Positions 42,386 to 50,101 of a stretch of 64,000 bases of DNA are shown here, in pieces. Source of the DNA: Bacteroidota bacterium (lineage in GTDB: Bacteria > Bacteroidota > Bacteroidia > Bacteroidales > Dysgonomonadaceae); contig JAFADY010000063.1 of NCBI GenBank assembly GCA_023424395.1, forward strand, positions 317,354 to 381,353, read 5' to 3'. The position numbers and the translations under genes are program-made. The notes below the pieces were generated by a model that saw nothing but the letters and a program-made list of their open reading frames with translations, was not told the DNA's origin and did not search any database. Each line of letters begins with the position of its first letter. Positions within the stretch are counted from its first letter, which is position 1.

Positions 42386-43819
42386 CTAAACCTGTGTCCT
42401 TATTTGAGTTTGACCAAATCCTTGGCGGGTCATCGTGCCCCATTTCTGTTGTCTCCTTGAAAGAAACTGAAAATATCCTCTTAAACTGAAGATAACAACA
42501 AAAGGGTGGTATAAAAGAGCTTCGAAAGAGCTGAAAAGTATAAGACGCAAATATTCCAAATTTGTTTTAAATTGTCTTTTCACGCTTAAATCGTATGAAA
42601 TAGTTACCAATGAAATAGTTGCACCTACAATATATACGAACAGCATCATTAACCAAAACGTATCTCGATTCACCTGATTGGTGAAAAGAAGGAAAATAAG
42701 AAACAAAATACCCGTGAATTCGATAATAGGCGCTAAAAACTCAAAAATAAAAGAATAAGGCAATATGAGCATTCCTAATCTCCCGTATTTTGTATTTAAC
42801 AACAATCTTCTGTGGTTTACAAATATCTGAAATAACCCTCTTCCCCACCGGCTTCGTTGTCTGTTAAGAATTTTTATGTTGGGCGGGCCTTCCGTCCAAC
42901 AGCAAGTGTCGGGAATTTGTGTAATTCTGTATTTCAATTTTCTCTCCCGCATATATGTGATCATCCGTATGGTCATATCCATATCTTCGGCATAAGATCC
43001 TGAGTCGAATCCTCCGGCGTTAATGACAATTTCTTTATCAAAAAAACCGAAACCACCTGATACATTGGGTATTGCGTTCAACATTGACCAACCCATTTTT
43101 GAAACCAAATAAGACCGAAGATACTCGGTTTCTTGAAATGTGGGAACATAACTTTGTGGAGGCTTCGCCCTTAATATTATACCGTTTTCCACATAGCAGC
43201 CGTTCGACATTCGCATAGTAGCCCCTACCGCAATTACTCTTGTTTTAGAATCTAAAACAGGAAGGATAACTTTTTTTAGTGTATCTCGAGCCAATATACA
43301 ATCCACATCCGTATTGATAAAATAATCGTATTTGGCAACATTTACACCCGCATTCATCGCGTCGGCTTTTGTGCCTCCGTTTACTTTATCGACAACAATT
43401 AAATTATCGTATAAAGGATTTTTTGATTTGTAGATTTTTTTTACCGGTTTACAATAAACTTTTTCTACATATGAAAAAGGGACCTCTATGAGTTCATATT
43501 TTTCTATTAATAACTCCAATGTTTTGTCTTTACTTCCATCGTTTGCTATAACTACTTCAAATTTAGGATAATCTAAATGAAGGTATGAATTTACACTATC
43601 CAAGATGATTTTTTCTTCGTTATATGCAGGCGCAACAATAGAAATACCCGGCAACATATCGGATGAGGTGTCTAAAAGTTTCTCTTCGCCTTTAGTGAAT
43701 CTTCTTTTGCTTTTGTGTATAGTGATAAAGCCTAAGATTCCGAGAGTTAGATAGCCAATGGTTATTGCCACTGAATAGAAGAAAATAAAATATTGATAGA
43801 TTTTAATAAGGATATCCAT
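42386..43819 (-). CDS. processive glycosyltransferase, family 2, membrane-bound
   Basis: A 477-residue inner-membrane synthase. One N-terminal helix (about 11-33) precedes the cytoplasmic GT-A domain: APAYNEE (63-69), ANDGSKD with Asp94, TDVD (170-173), AEDMDM with Glu278-Asp279 and QRSRW (321-325). This D, DxD, ED, QxxRW set marks processive GT2 enzymes such as PgaC, hyaluronan and cellulose synthases. Three or more helices follow (about 355-440), and the tail KWGTMTRQGF resembles PgaC-type ends. The sugar cannot be read from sequence, and no PilZ domain is attached. It is second in the minus-strand operon. Confidence 0.9.
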   Translation of the reverse strand: MDILIKIYQYFIFFYSVAITIGYLTLGILGFITIHKSKRRFTKGEEKLLDTSSDMLPGISIVAPAYNEEKIILDSVNSYLHLDYPKFEVVIANDGSKDKTLELLIEKYELIEVPFSYVEKVYCKPVKKIYKSKNPLYDNLIVVDKVNGGTKADAMNAGVNVAKYDYFINTDVDCILARDTLKKVILPVLDSKTRVIAVGATMRMSNGCYVENGIILRAKPPQSYVPTFQETEYLRSYLVSKMGWSMLNAIPNVSGGFGFFDKEIVINAGGFDSGSYAEDMDMTIRMITYMRERKLKYRITQIPDTCCWTEGPPNIKILNRQRSRWGRGLFQIFVNHRRLLLNTKYGRLGMLILPYSFIFEFLAPIIEFTGILFLIFLLFTNQVNRDTFWLMMLFVYIVGATISLVTISYDLSVKRQFKTNLEYLRLILFSSFEALLYHPFVVIFSLRGYFQFLSRRQQKWGTMTRQGFGQTQIRTQV

Positions 43820-43862
43820 ATAACGTTGTAATTTAAATAATCAAATTGAGTATTTCTCCGAA

Positions 43863-45017
43863 TCAACTGAACGAATATCTATATTTTTCAAAATTAATTT
43901 TTTCTGTTTCAGACGCTTTATTATATAATTCTGCAATTGCGAGTTTTCCGTTTTCTCCTAATTTATCGATTTTTTCAATTATTTGTTGTCTTGTATTATT
44001 GTCCTTTGTATTATGGTACATTTTAGGTAGTTTTCTTAAAGCTCGAGCCCCTTCTGATTGTGATATAATGTCGATAATTGTATTTTGAATATGCGTCGAA
44101 TTTGTTGTGTTATATTGTTCTTCAAGAAAATCATAATCGAAATTGTATCCCAAATCATTTAAAGATTCTAGAATTTGAGCTTTTATTCTATCACCCGATG
44201 TGCGGTAAAGATCATTAAGATAAGGAATACATCCTGTTTGTTTAAAGTTTGCAATTTCTCTAATCATAAATCTTTTGTAATCTTCATCTTTAGATTCTAA
44301 TATCCAACCTATCAATAATGGTAATTCTCTTTCATTTGATTTCTTTTTTAATGCTTCGTGAATTCTTAATTCATCTAATTTGGTGAAATTCTTATCATAA
44401 TCATTATCTAAAAATTTAAACTCTTCGTGATCATCATTTTTTAAAAATTCACATTTAGCTTGTTTTCTTATATCATCTTCTCTGTAATTTGAGAGATTGG
44501 CTAATATTGAACTCGAGAATCTATACGAACATCCTTCATTTAACTGAGATATATAGTTAAGTGCTCTTTTTTTCTGAGAGTTATTTCCCGAAATTAATTC
44601 TTTTTGTAAATATTCGGTTAATCCCCCTACATTTATTAGATTCGCATAATTGCATTCATTAAATCTTCCATCTTTACATTTTGTATTCTTCAATTCAATA
44701 AGCAAATTAAGGATATAATCTTTGTTCTTTATTTTATAGAGTTTATTCTCTTTATTCAGGATACTGAAGATATAATCATAATCGTATGATTCCTTTGTAT
44801 AAAGCAAATTTGAAAAATCTTCTTTGAAAAATCTATTAATTTTCTTTTGTTTCCTAGCATTTTGTTTGGACTTTCGCCAGAGATAGAACATCCTGACTAA
44901 GGATAGTAAATAAATAAGTATAAAAAGCAATATTAGAAATACGGCAATTTTAATGACGGGAGAATATCCCGCGAAGCGGGATTGCAAATAATTAACATAA
45001 TATTCGATCTGACTCAT
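43863..45017 (-). CDS. HEAT-repeat protein with one membrane segment
   Basis: A 384-residue protein with a membrane helix at about 23-43 (IKIAVFLILLFILIYLL) followed by a basic stretch and alpha-helical repeats of HEAT type (RIKAQILESLNDLGYNF, KRFMIREIANF, RQQIIEKIDKLGE). The repeats should lie on the cytoplasmic side by the positive-inside rule. It is the first gene of the operon and is followed after 43 bp by the GT2 synthase. A role as synthase partner, like PgaD or Alg44, or in regulation is inferred. It is very AT-rich, which suggests transfer. Confidence 0.7.
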   Translation of the reverse strand: MSQIEYYVNYLQSRFAGYSPVIKIAVFLILLFILIYLLSLVRMFYLWRKSKQNARKQKKINRFFKEDFSNLLYTKESYDYDYIFSILNKENKLYKIKNKDYILNLLIELKNTKCKDGRFNECNYANLINVGGLTEYLQKELISGNNSQKKRALNYISQLNEGCSYRFSSSILANLSNYREDDIRKQAKCEFLKNDDHEEFKFLDNDYDKNFTKLDELRIHEALKKKSNERELPLLIGWILESKDEDYKRFMIREIANFKQTGCIPYLNDLYRTSGDRIKAQILESLNDLGYNFDYDFLEEQYNTTNSTHIQNTIIDIISQSEGARALRKLPKMYHNTKDNNTRQQIIEKIDKLGENGKLAIAELYNKASETEKINFEKYRYSFS

Positions 45018-45563
45018 AAAAATAAGAGAAGAAATTATGACCTTTAGGCTCTGGTTTTAATTGATAGAATAATAGAAATAATTACAAACTTTTAAGAGAG
45101 TTCAGTCAAAGAACAATAATGATTTGACGAATTCGTATCTTTCCTAATGCATTCCTTACTTGATGCATGCATTTTCCTTACTTGTTGGATGTTTTTTACT
45201 AATGTAAAACTCTTGTATAAAAGTAATTCGGATAAATTAGTAAAAACATCGTATCGGTTTCTAAATAATCGGGCGTAAAATTAGAAATTATTCAAATACA
45301 CTGATAATAAAAAATCATTTTTTTTTAAAAAAAGAATGATTTTCTTTTAAATCACAAGATAAAACAGCTAAATATGTTTAGATTCCAACCAGAATGGACC
45401 ACATTATTTATCCTGGCTCTCAAATTAAATAAAATTAACTCATTTATTTTCTAAATAACACATATTCCTGTTTTCACATAAATACTGTTCTTAAATAAAT
45501 GTTGCGACAAATGTCGATGTTTTTTTTATTATAAGGACTGAAACATGTTACAAAAAAGTGGAA
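45018..45563. other. long AT-rich leader region between MATE and the exopolysaccharide-type operon
   Basis: This 546-bp stretch has no gene. It holds a direct repeat of GCATTCCTTACTTGATG (45149-45165) and GCATTTTCCTTACTTGTTG (45169-45187). It also holds a hairpin of AAAATCATT/AATGATTTT (45311-45319 and 45335-45343) with T8 and A7 inside, and a small CGACA/TGTCG hairpin near 45504 beside a T-run. No clear TAnnTTTG element is seen on the minus strand, so the operon promoter is not placed. Confidence 0.5.
45149..45187. repeat. paired direct repeats upstream of the exopolysaccharide-type operon
   Basis: Two copies of GCAT(TT)TCCTTACTTG(A/T)TG about 20 bp apart, some 135 bp before the first gene. 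They may be regulator-binding sites. Confidence 0.4.
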
Positions 45564-46937
45564 TTATGTTACATTATTCCTTTCCAACCTCTTTTGCAAT
45601 ATATTGTACCAAATAAAAAGGATAGTTCCTTTGAAAATAGTGGAAATGGTAATGGCCCACCAAACACCCGTTACACCCATCGTAGCAGCTAGAGTTATGG
45701 CAAGCGGAATCCGTAGAAAATTGAAAGTCATGCTGATAATCGCGGGAGGCGTTGTGCGGCCGATGCCGTTGAACATACCTTGAGTTGTGAGTTCGAGCAT
45801 CATGAATAATTGAGATATACCGAGGATGGCTAAATATTCGCCCCCCGCCATGTAAGCTGTTTTTTCGGGTATAAATACCGAGAAAATTTCAGCTCCGAAG
45901 AGCAAAAAAGCTGCCGATACTATTACGCCAAAAACTCCCATGATCCTCAGCGTATATTTATATGCATGTTTGGCCCTATCCATGCGCCCGCCAGCATAAT
46001 TTTGCGCCACAAAACTTCCCAGAGCGGTGGCAAAGCCTTGCGATGTGTTCCAGGTGATCCCTTCAATTTGTCCGCCGGTGGTTTGACTTGTTACGCCTAA
46101 ATGTCCGCCGTGAATAGATGCGATTCGTACCAAATTCATATTAATAATGGAGAAAAAAACATTCATGGCCGCAACCGGAAGTCCTAATTTCAGAATGTTA
46201 AATGTATATGTTCTGCGCAAGCGGATAAGAAATTTGAAACTGTTTAAAAGCTTATCTTGGCGTTTGAGGTGATTCACAAAAAGCAAAAAAACCACGAACA
46301 TCGAAAAAGTTGTTGCTAATGCCGCTCCTTGCGTTCCCATTGCAGGGAAGGGCCCCACACCGAATATTAGCAAAGGATCGAGGACGATGTTTGTAATTAG
46401 GCCGGCAGCGTTGAAATAGAATGGGACTTCGCTTCTTCCGGCGCCGACGTATATGCCCGAAAAATTAAGAATAAGGAACATAAAGGGTAATCCAACCGAA
46501 ATGATCCGCAAATAATCGACGGCTTCCGTTGAGATTTCGGGTTCAAGTTTAAAGAAAGATACCAACGCGTTGGGAAACGATAGAAATATAAGGGTGAAAA
46601 ACAATCCGAAAATAACCGCTATGGTAGTGGTGTGAGATGCATAAATAGATGCTTTATCGAGTCGGCGTGCGCCGATGGATTGCCCGATGGATACTTCCGC
46701 CCCAATTTTAGAAGTCAACGCTATGGAATTCATCATCCATATAAACATCCCGATAGTGCCTACCGCAGCTACCGATTTGCTTCCCAAACGGCCAACCCAA
46801 ATCAAATCGACCAAGTTATAAGCCATTTGGATAAAGCTAATTGCCATCAACGGCATGGCCAACCTGAAAAGTTGCCGAGAGATTCTGCCCTGCGTAAAAT
46901 CCCTGATTTGAGATGTATTTCGGTTATATTTATCCAC
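45564..46937 (-). CDS. MATE family efflux transporter
   Basis: A multidrug/toxin extrusion pump of the inner membrane driven by Na+ or H+. About 457 residues from GTG 46937 and about 12 helices. Family blocks are AMPLMAISFIQMAYNLVDLIWVG, here given as two parts: MPLMAISFIQMAYNL and VDLIWVGRLGS. IGAEVSIGQSIGAR and the second-half repeat also fit. The open frame extends to 47018, but that would overlap tRNA-Gly and its terminator, so I choose GTG 46937, which precedes VDKYNRNTS. The substrate is unknown. It may be transcribed by read-through from the tRNA unit or from an unseen promoter. Confidence 0.88.
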   Translation of the reverse strand: MDKYNRNTSQIRDFTQGRISRQLFRLAMPLMAISFIQMAYNLVDLIWVGRLGSKSVAAVGTIGMFIWMMNSIALTSKIGAEVSIGQSIGARRLDKASIYASHTTTIAVIFGLFFTLIFLSFPNALVSFFKLEPEISTEAVDYLRIISVGLPFMFLILNFSGIYVGAGRSEVPFYFNAAGLITNIVLDPLLIFGVGPFPAMGTQGAALATTFSMFVVFLLFVNHLKRQDKLLNSFKFLIRLRRTYTFNILKLGLPVAAMNVFFSIINMNLVRIASIHGGHLGVTSQTTGGQIEGITWNTSQGFATALGSFVAQNYAGGRMDRAKHAYKYTLRIMGVFGVIVSAAFLLFGAEIFSVFIPEKTAYMAGGEYLAILGISQLFMMLELTTQGMFNGIGRTTPPAIISMTFNFLRIPLAITLAATMGVTGVWWAITISTIFKGTILFIWYNILQKRLERNNVT

Positions 46938-46960
46938 TTTCTGTTTTACCCATGTTATCG

Positions 46961-46997
46961 AAAAAAAGGAAGTAACCTCCTGTGTGTTACTTCCTTT
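46961..46997 (-). terminator. intrinsic terminator after tRNA-Gly
   Basis: AAAGGAAGTAAC (46965-46976) and GTTACTTCCTTT (46986-46997) form a perfect 12-bp stem. On the minus strand it is followed by seven T residues (46961-46967 complement). It separates the tRNA unit from the MATE gene. Confidence 0.9.
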
Positions 46998-46999
46998 AG

Positions 47000-47072
47000 A
47001 GCGGAAGACGGGACTCAAACCCGCGACCCTCAGCTTGGAAGGCTAATGCTCTATCAACTGAGCTACTTCCGC
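47000..47072 (-). tRNA. tRNA-Gly (anticodon TCC)
   Basis: A 73-nt cloverleaf on the minus strand. The acceptor stem is GCGGAAG/CTTCCGC, the D arm GCTC/GAGC, the anticodon stem TTAGC/GCTGA with loop CTTCCAA, and the T arm GCGGG/CCCGT. The anticodon at loop positions 34-36 is TCC. No encoded CCA. Confidence 0.95.
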
Positions 47073-47148
47073 AATTCGATTTGAGATTGGGGAGTTCGGA
47101 TTGTGAAGCTAAATCGTAAATCCGAAATCGTCAATCGCAATTTGGTTG

Positions 47149-47230
47149 TGGGCAGTGATGGATTCGAACCACCGAAGGCGTAGCCAGCTGAGTTACAGTC
47201 AGCCCCATTTGTCCACTCTGGTAACTGCCC
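47149..47230 (-). tRNA. tRNA-Tyr (anticodon GTA)
   Basis: An 82-nt cloverleaf on the minus strand with acceptor GGGCAGT/ACTGCCC and anticodon stem GCTGA/TCAGC with loop CTGTAAC (anticodon GTA). It has a long variable arm, as expected for bacterial tRNA-Tyr, and T-arm GGTGG/CCATC. It lies 76 bp upstream of tRNA-Gly. Confidence 0.95.
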
Positions 47231-47249
47231 GAAAATAATTCGCGATGAA

Positions 47250-47744
47250 TTACTTCTTATATTTTTTGTTTAAGGCGATCATTTTTAACGCTGTTATCGC
47301 GGCTTCGTCGCCTTTATTTCCGTGCCTGCCTCCCGCGCGGGCTTTAGCTTGTTCCAAGGAGTTTGTAGTCAGCAATCCGAAAATTACGGGTATTTCGTGT
47401 TTTACGTTTAAATCCGTAATTCCTTGTGTTACGCTCTGGCATACATAGGTAAAATGAGGCGTTTCGCCTTGAATTACGCAACCTAAAATAATAACTCCGT
47501 CAACGTTGACGTTTTCTATAAGTATTTTTGCGCCGTAGGTAAGTTCGAAACTGCCGGGAACATGTTCAACTATTATATTTTCTTCTGTAACGCCGAATTT
47601 TTGAAGTGTTTTAGAGGCACCATCAAGCAAATTTCCCGTTACCGATGTATTCCAGTCCGAAACAACAATACCTATCCTTAAACCATCGGTTTTATTGACC
47701 GAGTTCGAATCGTAAGACGATAAATTTTGATATGCTGTAGCCAT
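47250..47744 (-). CDS. ribH: 6,7-dimethyl-8-ribityllumazine synthase
   Basis: Penultimate enzyme of riboflavin synthesis. The 164 residues have the family motifs GIVVSDWN near the N-terminus, VPGSFEL, ILGCVIQGETPHF with the catalytic His, and FGLLTTNSLEQAKARAGG. Length is typical. It starts 5 bp after the TPR gene on the same strand, so the two are co-transcribed, and the tRNA genes follow downstream. Confidence 0.96.
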   Translation of the reverse strand: MATAYQNLSSYDSNSVNKTDGLRIGIVVSDWNTSVTGNLLDGASKTLQKFGVTEENIIVEHVPGSFELTYGAKILIENVNVDGVIILGCVIQGETPHFTYVCQSVTQGITDLNVKHEIPVIFGLLTTNSLEQAKARAGGRHGNKGDEAAITALKMIALNKKYKK

Positions 47745-47749
47745 AAAAC

Positions 47750-48451
47750 TTAGTTGCCGCCTTTTTGTATTTGCGCAGCTTGAATAAATTTGTCAGCTTC
47801 CTGTGCTTCGGGCGAATTAATATATTTGTCTTTGATCGTTGTAAAGGTTTCGATCGCCTTGTCGTAATTTTTAGCGTTCAGATAAGCCAAACCCGCTTTT
47901 TTATAAAATATCGGGCTTAACATCTGGTCGTCTGCCTTTTTCGCAGCATTGTTGAAATGAGAAATTGCTTTGTCGGTATTTCCCATATTCATGTAAACGT
48001 CACCCAATGCGCCTTCTACGGCGGGTGTAATTAATAAATCGCCGCCGTTGAATTTATTTAAATGTTCAATCGCTTTTTCGTTATTGCCCATTCGGCTGTA
48101 CGAAATCCCTGCATAAGCGCGGGCTAAATCGGCAGTTTTTGTGCCGCTGAAATCGTTGATAATGTTTTCAAAACCGATATAGTCGTTTCCGTTACCGAAT
48201 ATCGCAATGGAATCTTCTTGATTCTGGAAGTATTGTTCGCCTTTATATATAGCTGCTTGTGCTTTTTCGTTACGCGGGTTCTTGTATAAATAGTTAAAAG
48301 CAATAATAGCGCCAACCACTAAAACAATTGCTGCCAATACAATAAGGATGGTTTTTTGATTTTTTTCCAAAAATCTTTCGGAAGATGATAATGCTTCATC
48401 AATATTTTCAAAGCCTTTTTCGGTCTTATCGGGTGTATGTTTTTTAGACAT
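47750..48451 (-). CDS. membrane-anchored TPR protein (YfgM-like)
   Basis: A 233-residue protein with a cytoplasmic N-terminus of about 33 residues, one membrane helix (ILIVLAAIVLVVGAIIAF) and TPR repeats on the periplasmic side (AYAGISYSRMGNNEKAIEHL, ALGDVYMNMGNTDKAISHF). This matches the YfgM/ancillary SecYEG translocon-type layout, common before ribH in Bacteroidota. Function in export chaperoning is inferred. It has its own TAnnTTTG promoter at 48487. Confidence 0.85.
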   Translation of the reverse strand: MSKKHTPDKTEKGFENIDEALSSSERFLEKNQKTILIVLAAIVLVVGAIIAFNYLYKNPRNEKAQAAIYKGEQYFQNQEDSIAIFGNGNDYIGFENIINDFSGTKTADLARAYAGISYSRMGNNEKAIEHLNKFNGGDLLITPAVEGALGDVYMNMGNTDKAISHFNNAAKKADDQMLSPIFYKKAGLAYLNAKNYDKAIETFTTIKDKYINSPEAQEADKFIQAAQIQKGGN

Positions 48452-48486
48452 TTTTAATAAAAAATTACTTGTTAAAATTCGGGTTA

Positions 48487-48494
48487 CAAAAGTA
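48487..48494 (-). promoter_or_regulatory. -7 promoter element for the TPR-ribH operon
   Basis: TACTTTTG on the minus strand, a match to TAnnTTTG, 36 bp before the ATG. Confidence 0.55.
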
Positions 48495-48569
48495 ATTGTT
48501 TTTGAATGATAAATAAAATTTAATTCAAATAATTTTTCTGAAAGTGTTGTTAATCATTAATCTTTTAAG

Positions 48570-48577
48570 TAAGTTTG
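48570..48577 (+). promoter_or_regulatory. -7 promoter element for the DUF4468-like gene
   Basis: TAAGTTTG, a match to TAnnTTTG, 54 bp before the ATG at 48631, with TTG near 48547 as a possible -33 element. Confidence 0.55.
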
Positions 48578-48630
48578 TAGTCTTATAGCAGACGAAATGC
48601 GCATTTTCGTTACATTAAACCGAAACAAAT

Positions 48631-49200
48631 ATGAAAAAAATTACAATATTACTCTTTTTCCTCGCAACTTGTTTAATATACGGTAAAGCCCAGCCGGTGT
48701 TTACCAATGTGCCTGTTTTGAATGGAAAGGTAATTTTTCAACAGTACGTATATATAGATCAGGAATTATCTGAAAATCAAAGATATTCATTGCTTTACAA
48801 ATGGGGGAAAGATAAATTTACCGGAAATCCCTTATTGTCGGGTATTCGTTTTGATGATAAAGCAAGAAGTCTTACGGTAAGTTCAAAAGTAGAATTATTG
48901 TTGCCTGAAAATTCGGCAGGCGTTCGTGAAAAGATGATGATGAATTACAGATTTGATGCATCCATTACTAACGTGGGCTGTATGCTCGTAATTCGCGATA
49001 TAACATATCAGACCGAGCCGGCAAGAGGTTCTTCTTCATTTCCAAAAGCATATACTGCAGAAGAAATGATAACGGAGTCATCGGCAGCGTCGGGAAGCGC
49101 AGCAGACAGGGAGTTGAAAAGCAATACACGTACCAGCACGTTGGCTTTTTTTAATCAGTTATACGACGATCTGAATAAAATTTTCATACTTAAGAAATAA
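48631..49200 (+). CDS. secreted DUF4468-like protein
   Basis: A 189-residue protein with signal peptide MKKITILLFFLATCLIYGKA. The body, with FQQYVYIDQELSENQRYSLL, SGIRFDDKARSLTVSSKVEL and the C-terminal Asn-Thr-Arg-rich linker, resembles DUF4468 (TBP-like fold) proteins that are widespread in Bacteroidota with unknown function. It has its own promoter and no operon partner; the L28 gene follows after its own promoter. The family call is moderate, and export is well supported. Confidence 0.6.
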   Translation: MKKITILLFFLATCLIYGKAQPVFTNVPVLNGKVIFQQYVYIDQELSENQRYSLLYKWGKDKFTGNPLLSGIRFDDKARSLTVSSKVELLLPENSAGVREKMMMNYRFDASITNVGCMLVIRDITYQTEPARGSSSFPKAYTAEEMITESSAASGSAADRELKSNTRTSTLAFFNQLYDDLNKIFILKK

Positions 49201-49265
49201 AACATCAAAATTTCACACCGTAAAAATTATTTGTCGAATATTTTGGCAATTAGAATTTTTATGGT

Positions 49266-49273
49266 TAATTTTG
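49266..49273 (+). promoter_or_regulatory. promoter of the rpmB-rpmG-DUF4295 cluster
   Basis: -7 element TAATTTTG (49266-49273) with a -33 TTTG at 49242-49245, 20 bp apart. The ATG is 61 bp downstream. Confidence 0.7.
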
Positions 49274-49334
49274 CGCCCTGATTTCTCCGAAAAAATCGGA
49301 TTTTCACAAGAAAACAATAAAATACAATATAGCA

Positions 49335-49574
49335 ATGTCTAAGATTTGTCAAATAACAGGAAAAAAAGCAATGGTTGGAAACAACGTTTCGCACTCAAAC
49401 AAGAAAACGAAACGTAAATTCAACGTAAATTTGTTCACAAAGAAATTTTATTGGGTGGAAGAAGATTGCTGGATCAGCCTGAAAGTTTCGGCATCCGGAT
49501 TACGCACCATCAATAAGATCGGATTGGATGCAGCTTTAAAACAAGCTGCCTCAAAAGGTTACTTAAGCGCATAA
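49335..49574 (+). CDS. rpmB: 50S ribosomal protein L28
   Basis: A 79-residue ribosomal protein: CQITGKKAMVGNNVSHSNKK and TKRKFNVNLFTKKF match bL28. Only the first of the zinc-type cysteines is present, so this is partly a zinc-free form. First gene of the rpmB-rpmG-DUF4295-ftsY set that is conserved across Bacteroidota, with a clear promoter upstream. Confidence 0.96.
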   Translation: MSKICQITGKKAMVGNNVSHSNKKTKRKFNVNLFTKKFYWVEEDCWISLKVSASGLRTINKIGLDAALKQAASKGYLSA

Positions 49575-49579
49575 AGAAT

Positions 49580-49584
49580 AGGAG
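49580..49584 (+). promoter_or_regulatory. Shine-Dalgarno-like AGGAG before rpmG
   Basis: AGGAG lies 9 bp before the rpmG ATG. Most starts in this window have no such sequence, so it stands out. Confidence 0.5.
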
Positions 49585-49593
49585 AGCAAACAA

Positions 49594-49782
49594 ATGGCAA
49601 AAAAAGCAAAAGGAAACAGGGTGCAGGTAATTTTAGAATGCACAGAACATAAAGAAAGTGGTATGCCGGGAACATCGCGCTATATTACTACCAAGAACAG
49701 AAAAAACACAACCGAGAGACTGGAGTTGAAAAAATACAATCCTGTCTTGAAGAAAATGACCGTTCACAAAGAAATAAAATAA
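49594..49782 (+). CDS. rpmG: 50S ribosomal protein L33
   Basis: A 62-residue bL33: VQVILECTEHKESG and GTSRYITTKNRKNTTERLEL match the family, with a single Cys, so it is a zinc-free type. It lies 19 bp after rpmB, with an SD-like AGGAG before the ATG, and is followed by the DUF4295 gene 12 bp downstream. Confidence 0.95.
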   Translation: MAKKAKGNRVQVILECTEHKESGMPGTSRYITTKNRKNTTERLELKKYNPVLKKMTVHKEIK

Positions 49783-49794
49783 AAACGATAAACA

Positions 49795-49956
49795 ATGGCA
49801 AAGAAGGCAGTCGCAGGATTCCGCGATAAAAATACAACTACAGGACGTAGTCATACCAAAGTTATTAGAATGGTGAAATCCGATAAAACAGGAGCTTACA
49901 GCTTCAGAGAAGAAATGGTATTGAACGACCAGGTAAAAGAATATTTTTCTAAGTAA
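49795..49956 (+). CDS. small basic protein, DUF4295 family (probable ribosomal component)
   Basis: A 53-residue, strongly basic protein (MAKKAVAGFRDKNTTTGRSH at the start, EYFSK at the end). The sequence and place between rpmG and ftsY match the DUF4295 family, which is restricted to Bacteroidota. I recall a Bacteroidota-specific large-subunit protein (named bL38) from Flavobacterium ribosome structures and think it may be this family, but I cannot verify that. A strong terminator follows, so it ends the ribosomal-protein transcript. It is too short for a length-filtered gene list. Confidence 0.88.
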   Translation: MAKKAVAGFRDKNTTTGRSHTKVIRMVKSDKTGAYSFREEMVLNDQVKEYFSK

Positions 49957-49976
49957 GTTCGTTAAAAATATGTAAA

Positions 49977-50012
49977 AACTTCCCTGCACCAAAATGCAGG
50001 GAAGTTTTTTAT
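49977..50012 (+). terminator. intrinsic terminator after the ribosomal-protein cluster
   Basis: AACTTCCCTGCA (49977-49988) pairs with TGCAGGGAAGTT (49995-50006), followed by a T-tract. Confidence 0.92.
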
Positions 50013-50023
50013 TGACTATTTTG

Positions 50024-50031
50024 TAGATTTG
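50024..50031 (+). promoter_or_regulatory. possible -7 promoter element for ftsY
   Basis: TAGATTTG, a match to TAnnTTTG, 71 bp before the ftsY ATG; a -33 element is not clear. Confidence 0.4.
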
Positions 50032-50101
50032 CGTAATATTGTAAAGTTACTTTCAGGGGTTTTTTACAGGAAAAATTATAAAAGAAAAAAGTCATAAGTA
50101 T

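Noticed and set aside
42363..42443. Longer start of the TPR-barrel protein at 42443
   Set aside because: It would overlap the GT2 gene and bury the signal peptide; ATG 42362 gives a normal signal sequence.
46938..47018. Longer MATE start at 47018
   Set aside because: It would place the start codon inside tRNA-Gly and translate through its terminator.
46998..47230. tRNA genes as attachment site for the AT-rich 36.6-45.5 kb block
   Set aside because: No integrase gene and no direct repeat of a tRNA 3' end were seen at the far side of the block.
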